From Pseudomonas fluorescens (GTDB lineage: Bacteria; Pseudomonadota; Gammaproteobacteria; Pseudomonadales; Pseudomonadaceae): DNA of 64,000 nucleotides. The notes under the pieces are model-generated. The model had not been told where the DNA came from. It did no database searches and was given only the letters and a program-made list of their open reading frames with translations. Below are positions 52,455 through 60,889 of the stretch, piece by piece (the stretch's first letter is position 1; the number at the start of each line of letters is the position of its first letter). The stretch covers positions 5,020,501 to 5,084,500 of the forward strand of contig NZ_CP012830.1 of the NCBI RefSeq assembly GCF_001307155.1, given 5' to 3'. The position numbers and the translations under genes are program-made.

Positions 52455-52627
52455 ATTGAACTCCCCTGCAAAGTTGAGCACTGCACAATGATCGGCAACA
52501 CTTTCCCGCTTGCCTTTAATGTGGCAATGGGCGGATGACGTCGAGTGTTGCGGTAGTGAGTGCGTTTTTTTTGTTTTACTGTTTCATGGGTAATACGGCG
52601 TATAGCCTATAAACTTATGGGTGATAG

Positions 52628-52643
52628 AGCAGAAATTATGCCA
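52628..52643 (-). promoter_or_regulatory. Sigma-54-like promoter for the porin gene
   Basis: Minus strand TGGCATAATTTCTGCT: the GG and GC pairs have the required ten-base separation and the flanking TGGCA and TGCT fit the consensus; the inner CG and one T do not. About 160 bases lie between it and the start codon. The rest of the gap is AT-rich and holds no gene. Confidence 0.4.
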
Positions 52644-52788
52644 ACTGCCGATTTCTCCCGTTGCAGGTAATAATTTCAATAAAAACAATTGTTTATACTT
52701 GGAACATGTTTTTTTGTGTTGCCCGTGAAACGTAGGCCTCAGGGGGTAACGAAACTGCACATTGTTGTGCGTCTTTATTTCACGCCCA

Positions 52789-52818
52789 TAAAAAAGGCCG
52801 ACAAAAATGTCGGCCTGT
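52789..52818 (-). terminator. Terminator at the end of the oxygenase cluster
   Basis: On the minus strand GGCCGACA / TGTCGGCC with a TTTT loop followed by TTTTTTA. It closes the long minus-strand unit before the porin gene. Confidence 0.87.
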
Positions 52819-52843
52819 TTATTCGATAAAATTGAACCCGGTG

Positions 52844-53803
52844 TTATAGATCAAGTACCAGTCGCCGACTCTTGCATCCCGATACACACACCATCATCGA
52901 TTTATTCGCCGCGCGCTCGGCTTTGGTCAGTACGCCATCGCGGTGGTCGATATCGCCCTCCAGAACCCGTGTTTCGCACGAACCGCAAACCCCTTCGCGA
53001 CAGCTGTGCTCAATGTCGCAGCCCGCCTCAAGCAACACGTCGAGCAAACTCAAACCCGGCTCAATCGAAAGCGTCTTGCCGGATTTTTTCAGCTCGACGC
53101 TGTAACTGCTCTGCGCGTCTTCGGACGGCGGCAGTTCGGCCGCCGCGAAGCGCTCTATATGCGCATGGGGATAGCCGAGGCCTTCGCAGGTGCTTTCGAA
53201 CGCATCGAGCATCGGCGTTGGACCGCAGCAATAGAAGTGCGTGTCGCTGGGCTGATCCGCCAGATAGACGCTCAGGTCTGGCGGCATGCCCTTTTCGTCG
53301 TTGAAGTGGTAAAGCACGTTGGCGCTCAGGCCACTGAGCTCTTCCACCAGCGCGGCCTCCTGCCGCGACCGGGCGCAGTAGATCAGCTCGGCGGATTTTC
53401 CCAGTGCCAGCAGCTGGCGGAGCATGCAGTAGATCGGCGTGATGCCGATACCGCCGGCCACCAGTACGCTGTGCCTGGCGCTCAGGTCGAGCTGGAAGTT
53501 ATTGCGCGGGGATGAAATCGGCAGTTGCATGCCGACTCGCAAGTGCCCGTGTACGTATTCGGAGCCGCCACGGCTGTTGCGGTCGCGCAGGATACCGATC
53601 ACATAACGGCCTTGATCGGTCGGCGAGTTGAGCAGCGAATAACTGCGCACCAAACCATTGGGCAGATGCAGGTCAATGTGCGAGCCGGCGTCGAACGGGG
53701 CGAACACCGTGTCGCCAAACGGCCGCAACTCGACACTGATGATGCCTTCGGCTTCGTAGCGCAGGGTATGCACGAGCGCGGTGAGGGGGGAGGAATGGGA
53801 CAT
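52844..53803 (-). CDS. Oxygenase reductase (FMN, NAD and 2Fe-2S; VanB type)
   Basis: 319 residues. FMN-binding barrel (RSYSLLNSPTD), NAD domain (VAGGIGITPIYCMLRQL) and C-terminal plant-type ferredoxin (CREGVCGSC and the last Cys in CVSGC). This is the single-chain class IA layout of vanillate demethylase or phthalate dioxygenase reductase. It should feed electrons from NADH to the Rieske oxygenase encoded 29 bases upstream. Last gene of the cluster. Confidence 0.9.
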   Translation of the reverse strand: MSHSSPLTALVHTLRYEAEGIISVELRPFGDTVFAPFDAGSHIDLHLPNGLVRSYSLLNSPTDQGRYVIGILRDRNSRGGSEYVHGHLRVGMQLPISSPRNNFQLDLSARHSVLVAGGIGITPIYCMLRQLLALGKSAELIYCARSRQEAALVEELSGLSANVLYHFNDEKGMPPDLSVYLADQPSDTHFYCCGPTPMLDAFESTCEGLGYPHAHIERFAAAELPPSEDAQSSYSVELKKSGKTLSIEPGLSLLDVLLEAGCDIEHSCREGVCGSCETRVLEGDIDHRDGVLTKAERAANKSMMVCVSGCKSRRLVLDL

Positions 53804-53832
53804 CGTTCACCTCTTTTCGACAATAGGCAGAT

Positions 53833-54867
53833 TCATGGCAACTGCTTCGCGTCGATCAACTCCAGTTGGGCCTTGGCAGCGTTTTTCAGGTAGCGACGCA
53901 GACGCACCACACCGAGGTCATGCTGGTAGAGGTTTTCCCGCTGGTTGGCGTCCGGCTCCATGAATTCGAGCAACACCCGATCCTGTTCCAGCACTGCCCA
54001 GTGCCGTGCTTCCAGACGATTCCTGTAGAGGAAGCGCCAGGTGTCGCGCTGCCAGCCGGTCAGCGGACGGCAACGCCAGTGGAACACCGCCGACAACGAA
54101 CGGCTGCTCGGCGTGTAGCTGCCGATGATGGTGAAGTTGCCGCCCGGGCCACCGGTTTTCGGATAAGGGATTTCCAGACGCAGCCAATGGCAGCCATTGT
54201 CCATGAACTCGGTCCAGTCGAAATTCACCCCGCGCTGGCCTTCCTTCTCGAAGAAGAAACCATTGTCCGTGTCGCGGGTGACGAACTTGGCAGTAGCTTC
54301 GCCTTCGCTCATGGAGTGCGACATCTTGTGCAGGTAGGTGCCGTGCATCGGGTCCATGACGTTATCGATGACGTAGCGGTAGTCGCCTTTCCACTCTGTG
54401 TAGCAAACGAAGCTGCTCCATTCAGGGGAGGTCAGTTGCTCGGGCAGGACCAGTTCCGGCGGAGTGTCGACGTGCGGTTCGGCAGCGTTGTAGAGAAAGA
54501 TTGCGCCGGCGGCTTCACGGGTGTGGAACATCCGCGTCGGGCGGCTGCCTTCGAGCTTGCATCCCGGGCTGCCGGGGACTTTGGTGACGGTGCCGTCGCA
54601 GCGTACTTCGACGCCGTGATAAGGGCATTGCAGGCGATCGCCCAGCACCGGGCCCTGGGACAATGGCGCGCCGCGATGCGGGCAGTGATCTTCGAGGGCG
54701 TGGACGCTGCCGTCGTTGTCGCGCCACAAGGCGATTTTGTAGCCCAGTCGGCGGATCGACACTGGTTTTTCGCCCAACTGATCGGATGGCAGGACCGGGA
54801 ACCAAAGGTTCTTCAAACCATTGGCCAAGAGGTTTTCGGCAGGATCGACGGTTGTATTCATAGTCAT
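53833..54867 (-). CDS. Rieske non-haem iron oxygenase (VanA-like)
   Basis: 344 residues. Rieske cluster ligands are CPHRG and CPYHG near 62-84; the mononuclear iron ligands are in DNVMDPMHGTYLH near 175. The size and a single alpha-type subunit are like vanillate O-demethylase, toluene sulfonate monooxygenase and related enzymes, which hydroxylate or demethylate aromatic acids. The substrate is unknown. GGAGG lies ten bases before the chosen ATG. The reductase follows in the same unit. Confidence 0.9.
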   Translation of the reverse strand: MTMNTTVDPAENLLANGLKNLWFPVLPSDQLGEKPVSIRRLGYKIALWRDNDGSVHALEDHCPHRGAPLSQGPVLGDRLQCPYHGVEVRCDGTVTKVPGSPGCKLEGSRPTRMFHTREAAGAIFLYNAAEPHVDTPPELVLPEQLTSPEWSSFVCYTEWKGDYRYVIDNVMDPMHGTYLHKMSHSMSEGEATAKFVTRDTDNGFFFEKEGQRGVNFDWTEFMDNGCHWLRLEIPYPKTGGPGGNFTIIGSYTPSSRSLSAVFHWRCRPLTGWQRDTWRFLYRNRLEARHWAVLEQDRVLLEFMEPDANQRENLYQHDLGVVRLRRYLKNAAKAQLELIDAKQLP

Positions 54868-54888
54868 TTCTTATTTACCTCCGGTGGG

Positions 54889-55116
54889 TCATTCGCCCAG
54901 CCGAACCATCAGGGTTTTATAGGCGTCCGCGGTCCACTCTCCGGTGGTCAGCGGGCAGGGCGGCCCGGCCAGGTTCAGGTGCGCGAGCAGGTCGGGCAAC
55001 TCGGTCACCCCATTGCCAAAGGCGCGTTCGATGGAGTCGCCGAGCAACTCTTCGAATTGGGTGTTGGGCCGTTTACGGGCCTGATGTGGCTCCAGGTAGG
55101 GTTCGGTATTGCTCAT
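54889..55116 (-). CDS. Recombinase-like HTH small protein
   Basis: 75 residues. LGDSIERAFGNGVTELPDLLAHLNLAGPP then TTGEWTADAYKTLM resembles the recombinase-type HTH domain found after the catalytic part of serine recombinases, here alone. It starts on an ATG with GGAGG eight bases upstream. It lies between the extradiol dioxygenase and the Rieske genes, and I recall similar short proteins beside Rieske genes in other Proteobacteria. It could bind DNA or serve as a small partner of the oxygenase; neither is shown. Confidence 0.72.
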   Translation of the reverse strand: MSNTEPYLEPHQARKRPNTQFEELLGDSIERAFGNGVTELPDLLAHLNLAGPPCPLTTGEWTADAYKTLMVRLGE

Positions 55117-55132
55117 CTCATTGACCTCCGGC

Positions 55133-56098
55133 TTAAGGTTTCGGTTTGTCGGTAAGGAACTTGCCTTGCGGCGCTTCGACATGTTGCTGGCGTCGGGTAT
55201 TGCCATCGATGCCGCCGGCAATCGCCCATTCGGCAAACATCGTCGGGCCAGGCTCAAAGGCGCGCGGCTGCCATTCGCCGGTCAATTGGTCTTCATCGGC
55301 GTAGTACTCGACCAGCGCGCCGGCCGGGTTCTTGAAGTACCAGAAAAACGCCGAAGACACCGGGTGCCGACCGGGGCCGATTTCCGTTGCCCAGCCGCTG
55401 CGGGAGATGTGCATGCCGCCGCCGAATACTTCGTGCACGTCGCGCACGGTGAAGGCGACGTGGTTCAGGCCTGCACGAGGGGCGGGCAGTTGCAGCATGA
55501 ACAGGTCGTGGTGACCGCCTTCTTCGGCAGTGCGCAGGAAGGCTCCGCGATCCGGATAGCGGTCGGAGGCCTGGAAGCCGAAACGCTCGTGATAGAAAGC
55601 TTCGCAGGCGTTCACGTCTTTGACGAAAAACACCACATGACCGACTTCAATCGGCGTGGCGCGCTCGTAGATCGGCGCGGCCTTGTTGATTCGGCCTTTG
55701 GTTTGCCAGGTGTTGTGGCCGCTGCACTCGATCTCCAGTTCACGCTTGCGGGTCACTTGCAGGCGGATCGCCAGGCCATTGGGGTCGGTGCAACCGATAC
55801 GGCCATTGGCATTGATGAAACCCGGATCCTGAGCGATGCGCTGGCTGTAGAGCGCAAGATCAGCCGCGCTTTCAACCCCCCAGACCACTTCGCGTACCGT
55901 CGAACCGGCTTCGATGGCGGGCGGCAGGCCTGCCTTGTTGATGTCGGCGAGCACCACTCGGCAGCCGTTGAGGGTTTCGAAGATCACCTCGTCGGCTTGC
56001 TCGCTGACTTTTGTCAGGCCCCAATCGCTGAAAAAACGCGCACTGGTGTCGAGGTCCTCGACGCCGTAAGTGACTTCATCAATGCCTAAGACGCTCAT
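55133..56098 (-). CDS. Extradiol-type dioxygenase of the VOC fold
   Basis: 321 residues with two VOC modules. The iron ligands expected for type I extradiol enzymes are visible in VGHVVFFV (His), GLNHVAFTV (His) and LVEYYAD (Glu). Typical members open the ring of catechols or 2,3-dihydroxybiphenyl. Its start overlaps the aldehyde dehydrogenase stop by four bases. It should act after the Rieske oxygenase on a dihydroxylated ring. Confidence 0.86.
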   Translation of the reverse strand: MSVLGIDEVTYGVEDLDTSARFFSDWGLTKVSEQADEVIFETLNGCRVVLADINKAGLPPAIEAGSTVREVVWGVESAADLALYSQRIAQDPGFINANGRIGCTDPNGLAIRLQVTRKRELEIECSGHNTWQTKGRINKAAPIYERATPIEVGHVVFFVKDVNACEAFYHERFGFQASDRYPDRGAFLRTAEEGGHHDLFMLQLPAPRAGLNHVAFTVRDVHEVFGGGMHISRSGWATEIGPGRHPVSSAFFWYFKNPAGALVEYYADEDQLTGEWQPRAFEPGPTMFAEWAIAGGIDGNTRRQQHVEAPQGKFLTDKPKP

Positions 56099-57591
56099 AA
56101 CCCTACCTCTTGTTGCACACCGGCCCAGGCCAGTGGCTGTTCATTCATGCCCCAATAAAGGCTCTTCTGTTCCATGTATTGCAGGATGCCGAGGCGACCT
56201 TTTTCTCGGCCCAGGCCACTGTCGCGCCAGCCGCCGAAGGGGGTGGAAATCGAGAATTGTTTGTAGGTGTTGATCCACACCGTGCCGGCCTGGATTTTTC
56301 GACCCAGCGCCCAGGCGCGTTTGTAATCGCGCGTCCAGATCCCGGCGGCGAGGGCATACAAACTGTCGTTGGCCTGTTCGATTAATTGCGCTTCGTCATC
56401 AAACGGCATGGCCACCAGCACCGGTCCGAAGATTTCTTCCTGGCAGACCTGTTGGCTGTTGTTCAAACCTTCGAGGATGGTCGGCGGGTAGTAATAGCCC
56501 TGGTCGTAAACACCACCGCTCGGGCGTTGCCCACCGAGCAGCAAACGTCCACCTTCGGCCAGCCCCAGCGCGACGTAGCGCTCGACCGACTCACGGTGGC
56601 CTGCGCTGATCAGCGGGCCCATTTGCGTGCGCTCATCCGCCGGATCACCGACACGCAGTTCGGCTGCCGCCGCTACCAGACGCGCCATGAACGGCTCGTA
56701 CAGAGCACGGGCGACGAATAACCGCGAACCGGCGATACAGGCTTCGCCCGAAGAACTGAAGATGCCGTACAGCACACCCGCCACGGCATGGTCGAGGTCG
56801 GCGTCATCGAGAACGATGGTCGGTGATTTACCGCCCAGCTCCAGCGACACCGGCATCATCTTGTCTGCGGCGATGTGGGCTATGTGTTTGCCGGTTTTAG
56901 TGCCGCCGGTGAACGACACGCGCTTGACCAGAGGATGACGGGTCAACGCATCGCCGAGCAGCGAGCCCTTGCCAGGCAGCACACTGAGCAGACCTTTCGG
57001 CAATCCGGCGTCTTCGCAGATGCGCGCCAGTTGCAAGGCCATCAACGGGGTGATTTCCGCCGGTTTGATCACCACCGCATTGCCGGCAGCGAGTGCCGGA
57101 GCGACTTTCTGCGCTTCGCTGGCAATCGGTGAGTTCCACGGCGTGATCGCGGCGATGACACCCATCGGCTCGTAAACACTCATGCTGACGAAATCACCCC
57201 GCGATGGCGTGATGGTTTCTTCGAGGGTTTCACAGGCGGCGGCGAAGAACTGGAAAGTTCCGGCGGCGCTGGCGACCAGAGCACGGGTTTCGTTGATCGG
57301 TTTGCCGTTGTCCTGACGCTGCAATTGCGCCAGTTCTTCGCTGCGCTGACGGATCAGCTCGGCAATGCGATACAGCACGCTGGCCCGTTCGTGGGGTTTG
57401 CGCTGTGCCCAGCCGCTGTGCAAAAACGCCTGGTGGGCGCCGTGCACGGCGTCCTCGACGTCTTCGACACTGGCGGCATTGAGCCAGGCAACCGCTTCGC
57501 CGGTGGCGGGGTAGCGTGTGGCGTAGCGCTCGCCGCGACCCAGTCGCCATTCGCCGGCAATGCAGATCGGTAAAGTCTGTTCGAGAGTCAT
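56095..57591 (-). CDS. NAD-dependent aldehyde dehydrogenase
   Basis: 498 residues. Catalytic Glu in LELGGKSP and Cys in SSGEACIAGS, cofactor motif FTGGTKTGK and EEIFGPVL. It fits semialdehyde dehydrogenases of meta-cleavage pathways as well as other aldehydes. The ATG giving MTLEQTLP was chosen; the longer frame has no site. Coupled to the extradiol gene; ten bases separate it from the aspartate-dehydrogenase-like gene. Confidence 0.9.
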   Translation of the reverse strand: MTLEQTLPICIAGEWRLGRGERYATRYPATGEAVAWLNAASVEDVEDAVHGAHQAFLHSGWAQRKPHERASVLYRIAELIRQRSEELAQLQRQDNGKPINETRALVASAAGTFQFFAAACETLEETITPSRGDFVSMSVYEPMGVIAAITPWNSPIASEAQKVAPALAAGNAVVIKPAEITPLMALQLARICEDAGLPKGLLSVLPGKGSLLGDALTRHPLVKRVSFTGGTKTGKHIAHIAADKMMPVSLELGGKSPTIVLDDADLDHAVAGVLYGIFSSSGEACIAGSRLFVARALYEPFMARLVAAAAELRVGDPADERTQMGPLISAGHRESVERYVALGLAEGGRLLLGGQRPSGGVYDQGYYYPPTILEGLNNSQQVCQEEIFGPVLVAMPFDDEAQLIEQANDSLYALAAGIWTRDYKRAWALGRKIQAGTVWINTYKQFSISTPFGGWRDSGLGREKGRLGILQYMEQKSLYWGMNEQPLAWAGVQQEVGL

Positions 57592-57601
57592 CGACGGTCC
57601 C

Positions 57602-58405
57602 CTAAATCGAAATTGCATGGGCGTGGTTGCCCAAGGCGCGGACGACGCTGTAGACGGTCAGCGCCGAGGTCTTCGGGTTGGCCAGCAGCGGCTTGCCACG
57701 CAAACTCAATTCGAAACCGCCAAAGGCGCCGCGCGCTTCGAAGTGATGGACGTTTTCCTCGCTCAGTGGGTCGGCGATCAGCGTCACGTGGGTGCGATCG
57801 AGACCGAGCCCGGCCAGCGACAAGGTTGCGGCGACGTTGGCGTTTTTTGGATAAAGGCGTGCCGCTTCGCGGGCGCTGCCCTGAAAAATCACCGTGGCTT
57901 CGGTAATGCTGTCCAGATCACAGGCCTGTTCGGCGGGGGTGTTTTTCCAGGCGCGTGCCGGTTTGCGACCGGTGTAATTGACCGAATCCAGTCCGCCGAC
58001 CTTGGCCGCGGACAAGGCGTCGATGCCACCGATGGCACCAGGCAGCAATTCGATGCGGGTCTGGCCACGTTCTGCCGCTGCTTCAAGGCGTTCGACCAGG
58101 CCGACTTCGGACAGCGCACCGACCGAGACGATCAGGCACGCAATGCCACGCTCCAGCGCTGGCAGCACATGTTCTTCGATGGCGCGGTGGCCGGCGCACT
58201 CGACCAGCAGGTCGGGGCGGGCGTCGGCCGGCAACGCGGTCAGCACCTGCGGCGGCTGTTTGAAACACGCCAGCCGCTGGCGCACCAGTTCTTCGGATCC
58301 GGCCGAGGCAATGACGTAATCAACGCACAGCTGCGGGTCCTTCTCCAGTAACTCGAGCACGCCGACGCCAATGGCGCCGCAGCCGATCATGGTGATATGC
58401 AACAT
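57602..58405 (-). CDS. L-aspartate dehydrogenase-like protein
   Basis: 267 residues, the normal length of bacterial aspartate dehydrogenase. N-terminal Rossmann MLHITMIGCGAIGVGVLELL, then VECAGHRAIEEHVLPAL, LLPGAIGGIDAL and YPKNANVAATLSLAG, all family signatures. The enzyme interconverts aspartate and iminoaspartate/oxaloacetate with NAD(P). A P. aeruginosa homologue in a similar locus has, as I recall, shown this activity in vitro. Why it lies in an aromatic-type operon is not clear; it may act on another imino acid. Confidence 0.85.
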   Translation of the reverse strand: MLHITMIGCGAIGVGVLELLEKDPQLCVDYVIASAGSEELVRQRLACFKQPPQVLTALPADARPDLLVECAGHRAIEEHVLPALERGIACLIVSVGALSEVGLVERLEAAAERGQTRIELLPGAIGGIDALSAAKVGGLDSVNYTGRKPARAWKNTPAEQACDLDSITEATVIFQGSAREAARLYPKNANVAATLSLAGLGLDRTHVTLIADPLSEENVHHFEARGAFGGFELSLRGKPLLANPKTSALTVYSVVRALGNHAHAISI

Positions 58406-58415
58406 GACGAAGTCC

Positions 58416-60098
58416 TCAAGCCGTGGCTTTCTGCGCTTTGGTTTCGCTGTTGGGCGGACCGGCAAACTGGGTGGCGAAGCTGCCGACGCTGAGCATGTCG
58501 ACTTCCAGCAGGAACGGCCCGGGTTGAGCCAGTGCGCTGTCGACGACGTTGCCGAAATCCTTCAGGTCGGTCACGAGGCCGTGGCGCAGGTTCAGCGATT
58601 CAGACAGCTTGGAATAGTCCGGCGTGTGCAGGTCGACGTAGCAGTGACGGCTGCCATAGACCGCGTCCTGAATGTTGCGGATCACGCCGTAACGCTGATC
58701 GTTCATCAGCAGAATCACCACGTTGGCCTTTTCCTGCACCAGCGTCGCCAGCTCGCCGAGGTTGAGAATGAAACCGCCGTCACCGGCCAGGGCGAAGACC
58801 TTGCGTTCAGGCGCCGTTTGCGCAGCAGCCACCGCGGCACCAATACCCATCGACAGGCCCTGGCCAATGCCGCCGCCCAGCGCATGCACGCCTGCGCGCG
58901 GATGGAACAGGGTCAGCAGGCGATTGCCCCAGATGCTGTTGGACAGCGTGACGTCGCGAACCCAGGAAAAATTGCGCCCGGTAAGGGCTTGCAGTTGCTC
59001 GACCATGGCCGAGTACGGGCCAAGGTCGGCCATCAGTTGGGTGCGGGACTTTTCGCGGACGTCCTTGAGTTCGGCGAGGAACGTCGGGTCGATCTGCAGG
59101 CGACCTTCGAGACGGTCGGCCAGGCCTTCGAGGGCCAGCGCCGAATCACCGCAGATGAACAGCTCGCTGTTGTAGCTGCGACCTTCGATGGCCGGGTTGG
59201 CGTCGATACGCAGGGTATTGCGGGGCAATTTCAGTGCGTACTTGAACGTCTCGTTGCTGCGCAGGCGCGAACCGGCGATCAGCAGGGCATCGCAGCTTTG
59301 CAGGAACTGCTCGACCCGTTTGTTTTGCGAGAACGCGCCAAGGCAGCGTTCGTCATCTTCATTGACCACACCGCGGCCCTGGGTCGAGGTGATCACGCCG
59401 ACGCCCATGTCCAGCAGGCGCTTGACTTGGGGGCCTGCATGCCGCGCGCCGCCGCCAAGCCACAGCAGTGGACGTGTGGCCGTGACCAGACGCTCGGCGA
59501 CCAGGTCCAGCGCTTCGGGCGCGGGCACGGCAACCGGAATCGGCAGGGGAGACAGGTCGGTCGGCATCGGGATAAAGGTCGACTGGATATCGATCGGGAT
59601 TTCCACGCTGACCGGCCCGGTAGGCGCGGTCAACGCGGTTTGCACGGCCAGCTTCAGGGTGCTGATGGCGGTTTCGACGCTGCGCACACGGAACGCGGCC
59701 TTCGAGACGGCCTTGAGCATGGTCAATTGGTCACGCGCTTCGTGGATGTACGCGAACTCTTGATCCAGGTACGGCGTTTCGATCTGTCCGGTAATGTGCA
59801 GCAGCGGCGTGCCGGCGGTCAGAGCTTCGACCATGGCCCCGGCGGCGTTACCGGCCGCGGTACCGGTGGACGTCAGGCAGACGCCCAGACCACCGGTGGT
59901 GCGGGCATAGGCGTCTGCCATGTTGGTGGCGCCGGCTTCACCACGGGCCATGACGAAGCGGATGTTGCCCCGAACGGCGAACGCATCGAGGATCGGCATG
60001 TTGTGGATCGAGATCACGCCGAATGCGGCTTTGACGTCGCATTGTTCGAGAAACGCGGTGATGGCAGCGCCAACGGTGACAGTATTTTCATTACGCAT
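58416..60098 (-). CDS. Thiamine-diphosphate enzyme (acetolactate synthase/benzoylformate decarboxylase-like)
   Basis: 560 residues in the three-domain ThDP fold. The cofactor-activating Glu is in MARGEAGATNMADAYAR, and the ThDP motif is GDGGFILNLGEL ending in LLMNDQ. The activity could be carboligation or decarboxylation of a 2-oxo acid. The start chosen gives MRNENTVTVGAAI and overlaps the upstream SDR by eight bases; a longer frame inside that gene is rejected. Confidence 0.87.
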   Translation of the reverse strand: MRNENTVTVGAAITAFLEQCDVKAAFGVISIHNMPILDAFAVRGNIRFVMARGEAGATNMADAYARTTGGLGVCLTSTGTAAGNAAGAMVEALTAGTPLLHITGQIETPYLDQEFAYIHEARDQLTMLKAVSKAAFRVRSVETAISTLKLAVQTALTAPTGPVSVEIPIDIQSTFIPMPTDLSPLPIPVAVPAPEALDLVAERLVTATRPLLWLGGGARHAGPQVKRLLDMGVGVITSTQGRGVVNEDDERCLGAFSQNKRVEQFLQSCDALLIAGSRLRSNETFKYALKLPRNTLRIDANPAIEGRSYNSELFICGDSALALEGLADRLEGRLQIDPTFLAELKDVREKSRTQLMADLGPYSAMVEQLQALTGRNFSWVRDVTLSNSIWGNRLLTLFHPRAGVHALGGGIGQGLSMGIGAAVAAAQTAPERKVFALAGDGGFILNLGELATLVQEKANVVILLMNDQRYGVIRNIQDAVYGSRHCYVDLHTPDYSKLSESLNLRHGLVTDLKDFGNVVDSALAQPGPFLLEVDMLSVGSFATQFAGPPNSETKAQKATA

Positions 60099-60888
60099 GG
60101 CGGGACAGGCCTCCAGAAACATCGATATGGCTGCCTGTGGTGTAAGCCGACAGAGGCGAGGCCAGAAACAGGATCGCGCGGGCCGCTTCAATCGGCAGGC
60201 CCAGACGCCCCAAGGGAATGTGTTTGCGTTGCGCCAGTTGGGCGGTCCATTGGGTCCAGTCAAGATCCCGCTCTTCGCGGGCTTCAAAACGTCGGCGCCA
60301 TTGCCCGGACTCGACCAGGCCAATGAGAATGCCGTTGACCCGAATGCCTTCACCGGCAAATTCGGTGGCCATCGAACGCACCAGATTCATGACCCCGGCG
60401 CGAGCGGCCGAGGTGGCGACCATGTGCGGTTCCGGCTGGCTGGCCAGTAGCGAATTGACGCAGACGATGGCCGCGTTCGCTTGGCTTTCAAGCTGTGTCT
60501 TGAATGCGCGGACCGGGTTGATCACCGAGAAGAATTTCAAGTGCAACTCTTCGGTCCAGGCGCTATCGGTGGTGTCGGCGAAGGTCGACACCCGACCTTG
60601 TCCGGCGTTGTTGATCAGCACGCTGGCCGGCCCCAGTGCGGCCAGGCTGGCGGCGGCAAAGGCGTTGACCGAGTCCGCGTCGAGCACATTGCACACGTGG
60701 GCCAGCAACCGTGCCTCGGGGAAGCGTTGACGCAATCCGGCTTCGGCACTGCGCAGGCGATTTTCGTCGCGACCGCAGAAGGCCACGGCTGCGCCGGCTT
60801 CGAGCAACAGCTCGACACAGGCCAGGCCAATCCCCGAAGAGCCGCCGGTGACGATTGCGGTGCTGTCTTGCAGTTGATAGAGACTCAT
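60091..60888 (-). CDS. SDR-family protein with altered active site
   Basis: 265 residues. The Rossmann part is intact (TGGSSGIG near 15, NNAG near 93), but the YxxxK pair is replaced: the site reads MVATSAARAGVMNL, with Thr in place of Tyr and Arg in place of Lys. The serine in VNSLLAS is kept. The overall fold and the closing GSHIDVSGG are normal. It may have another chemistry or serve as a binding protein. Coupled to the ThDP gene. Confidence 0.85.
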   Translation of the reverse strand: MSLYQLQDSTAIVTGGSSGIGLACVELLLEAGAAVAFCGRDENRLRSAEAGLRQRFPEARLLAHVCNVLDADSVNAFAAASLAALGPASVLINNAGQGRVSTFADTTDSAWTEELHLKFFSVINPVRAFKTQLESQANAAIVCVNSLLASQPEPHMVATSAARAGVMNLVRSMATEFAGEGIRVNGILIGLVESGQWRRRFEAREERDLDWTQWTAQLAQRKHIPLGRLGLPIEAARAILFLASPLSAYTTGSHIDVSGGLSRHA

Positions 60889-60889
60889 C

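Noticed and set aside
58371..60326. 651-codon open frame antisense to the ThDP gene, and similar long antisense frames at 6732-8207, 13644-15080 and 31075-32397
   Set aside because: They lie opposite well-identified genes, have compositions rich in Arg, His, Gln and Gly with no family motif, and are a normal by-product of high GC at third codon positions.
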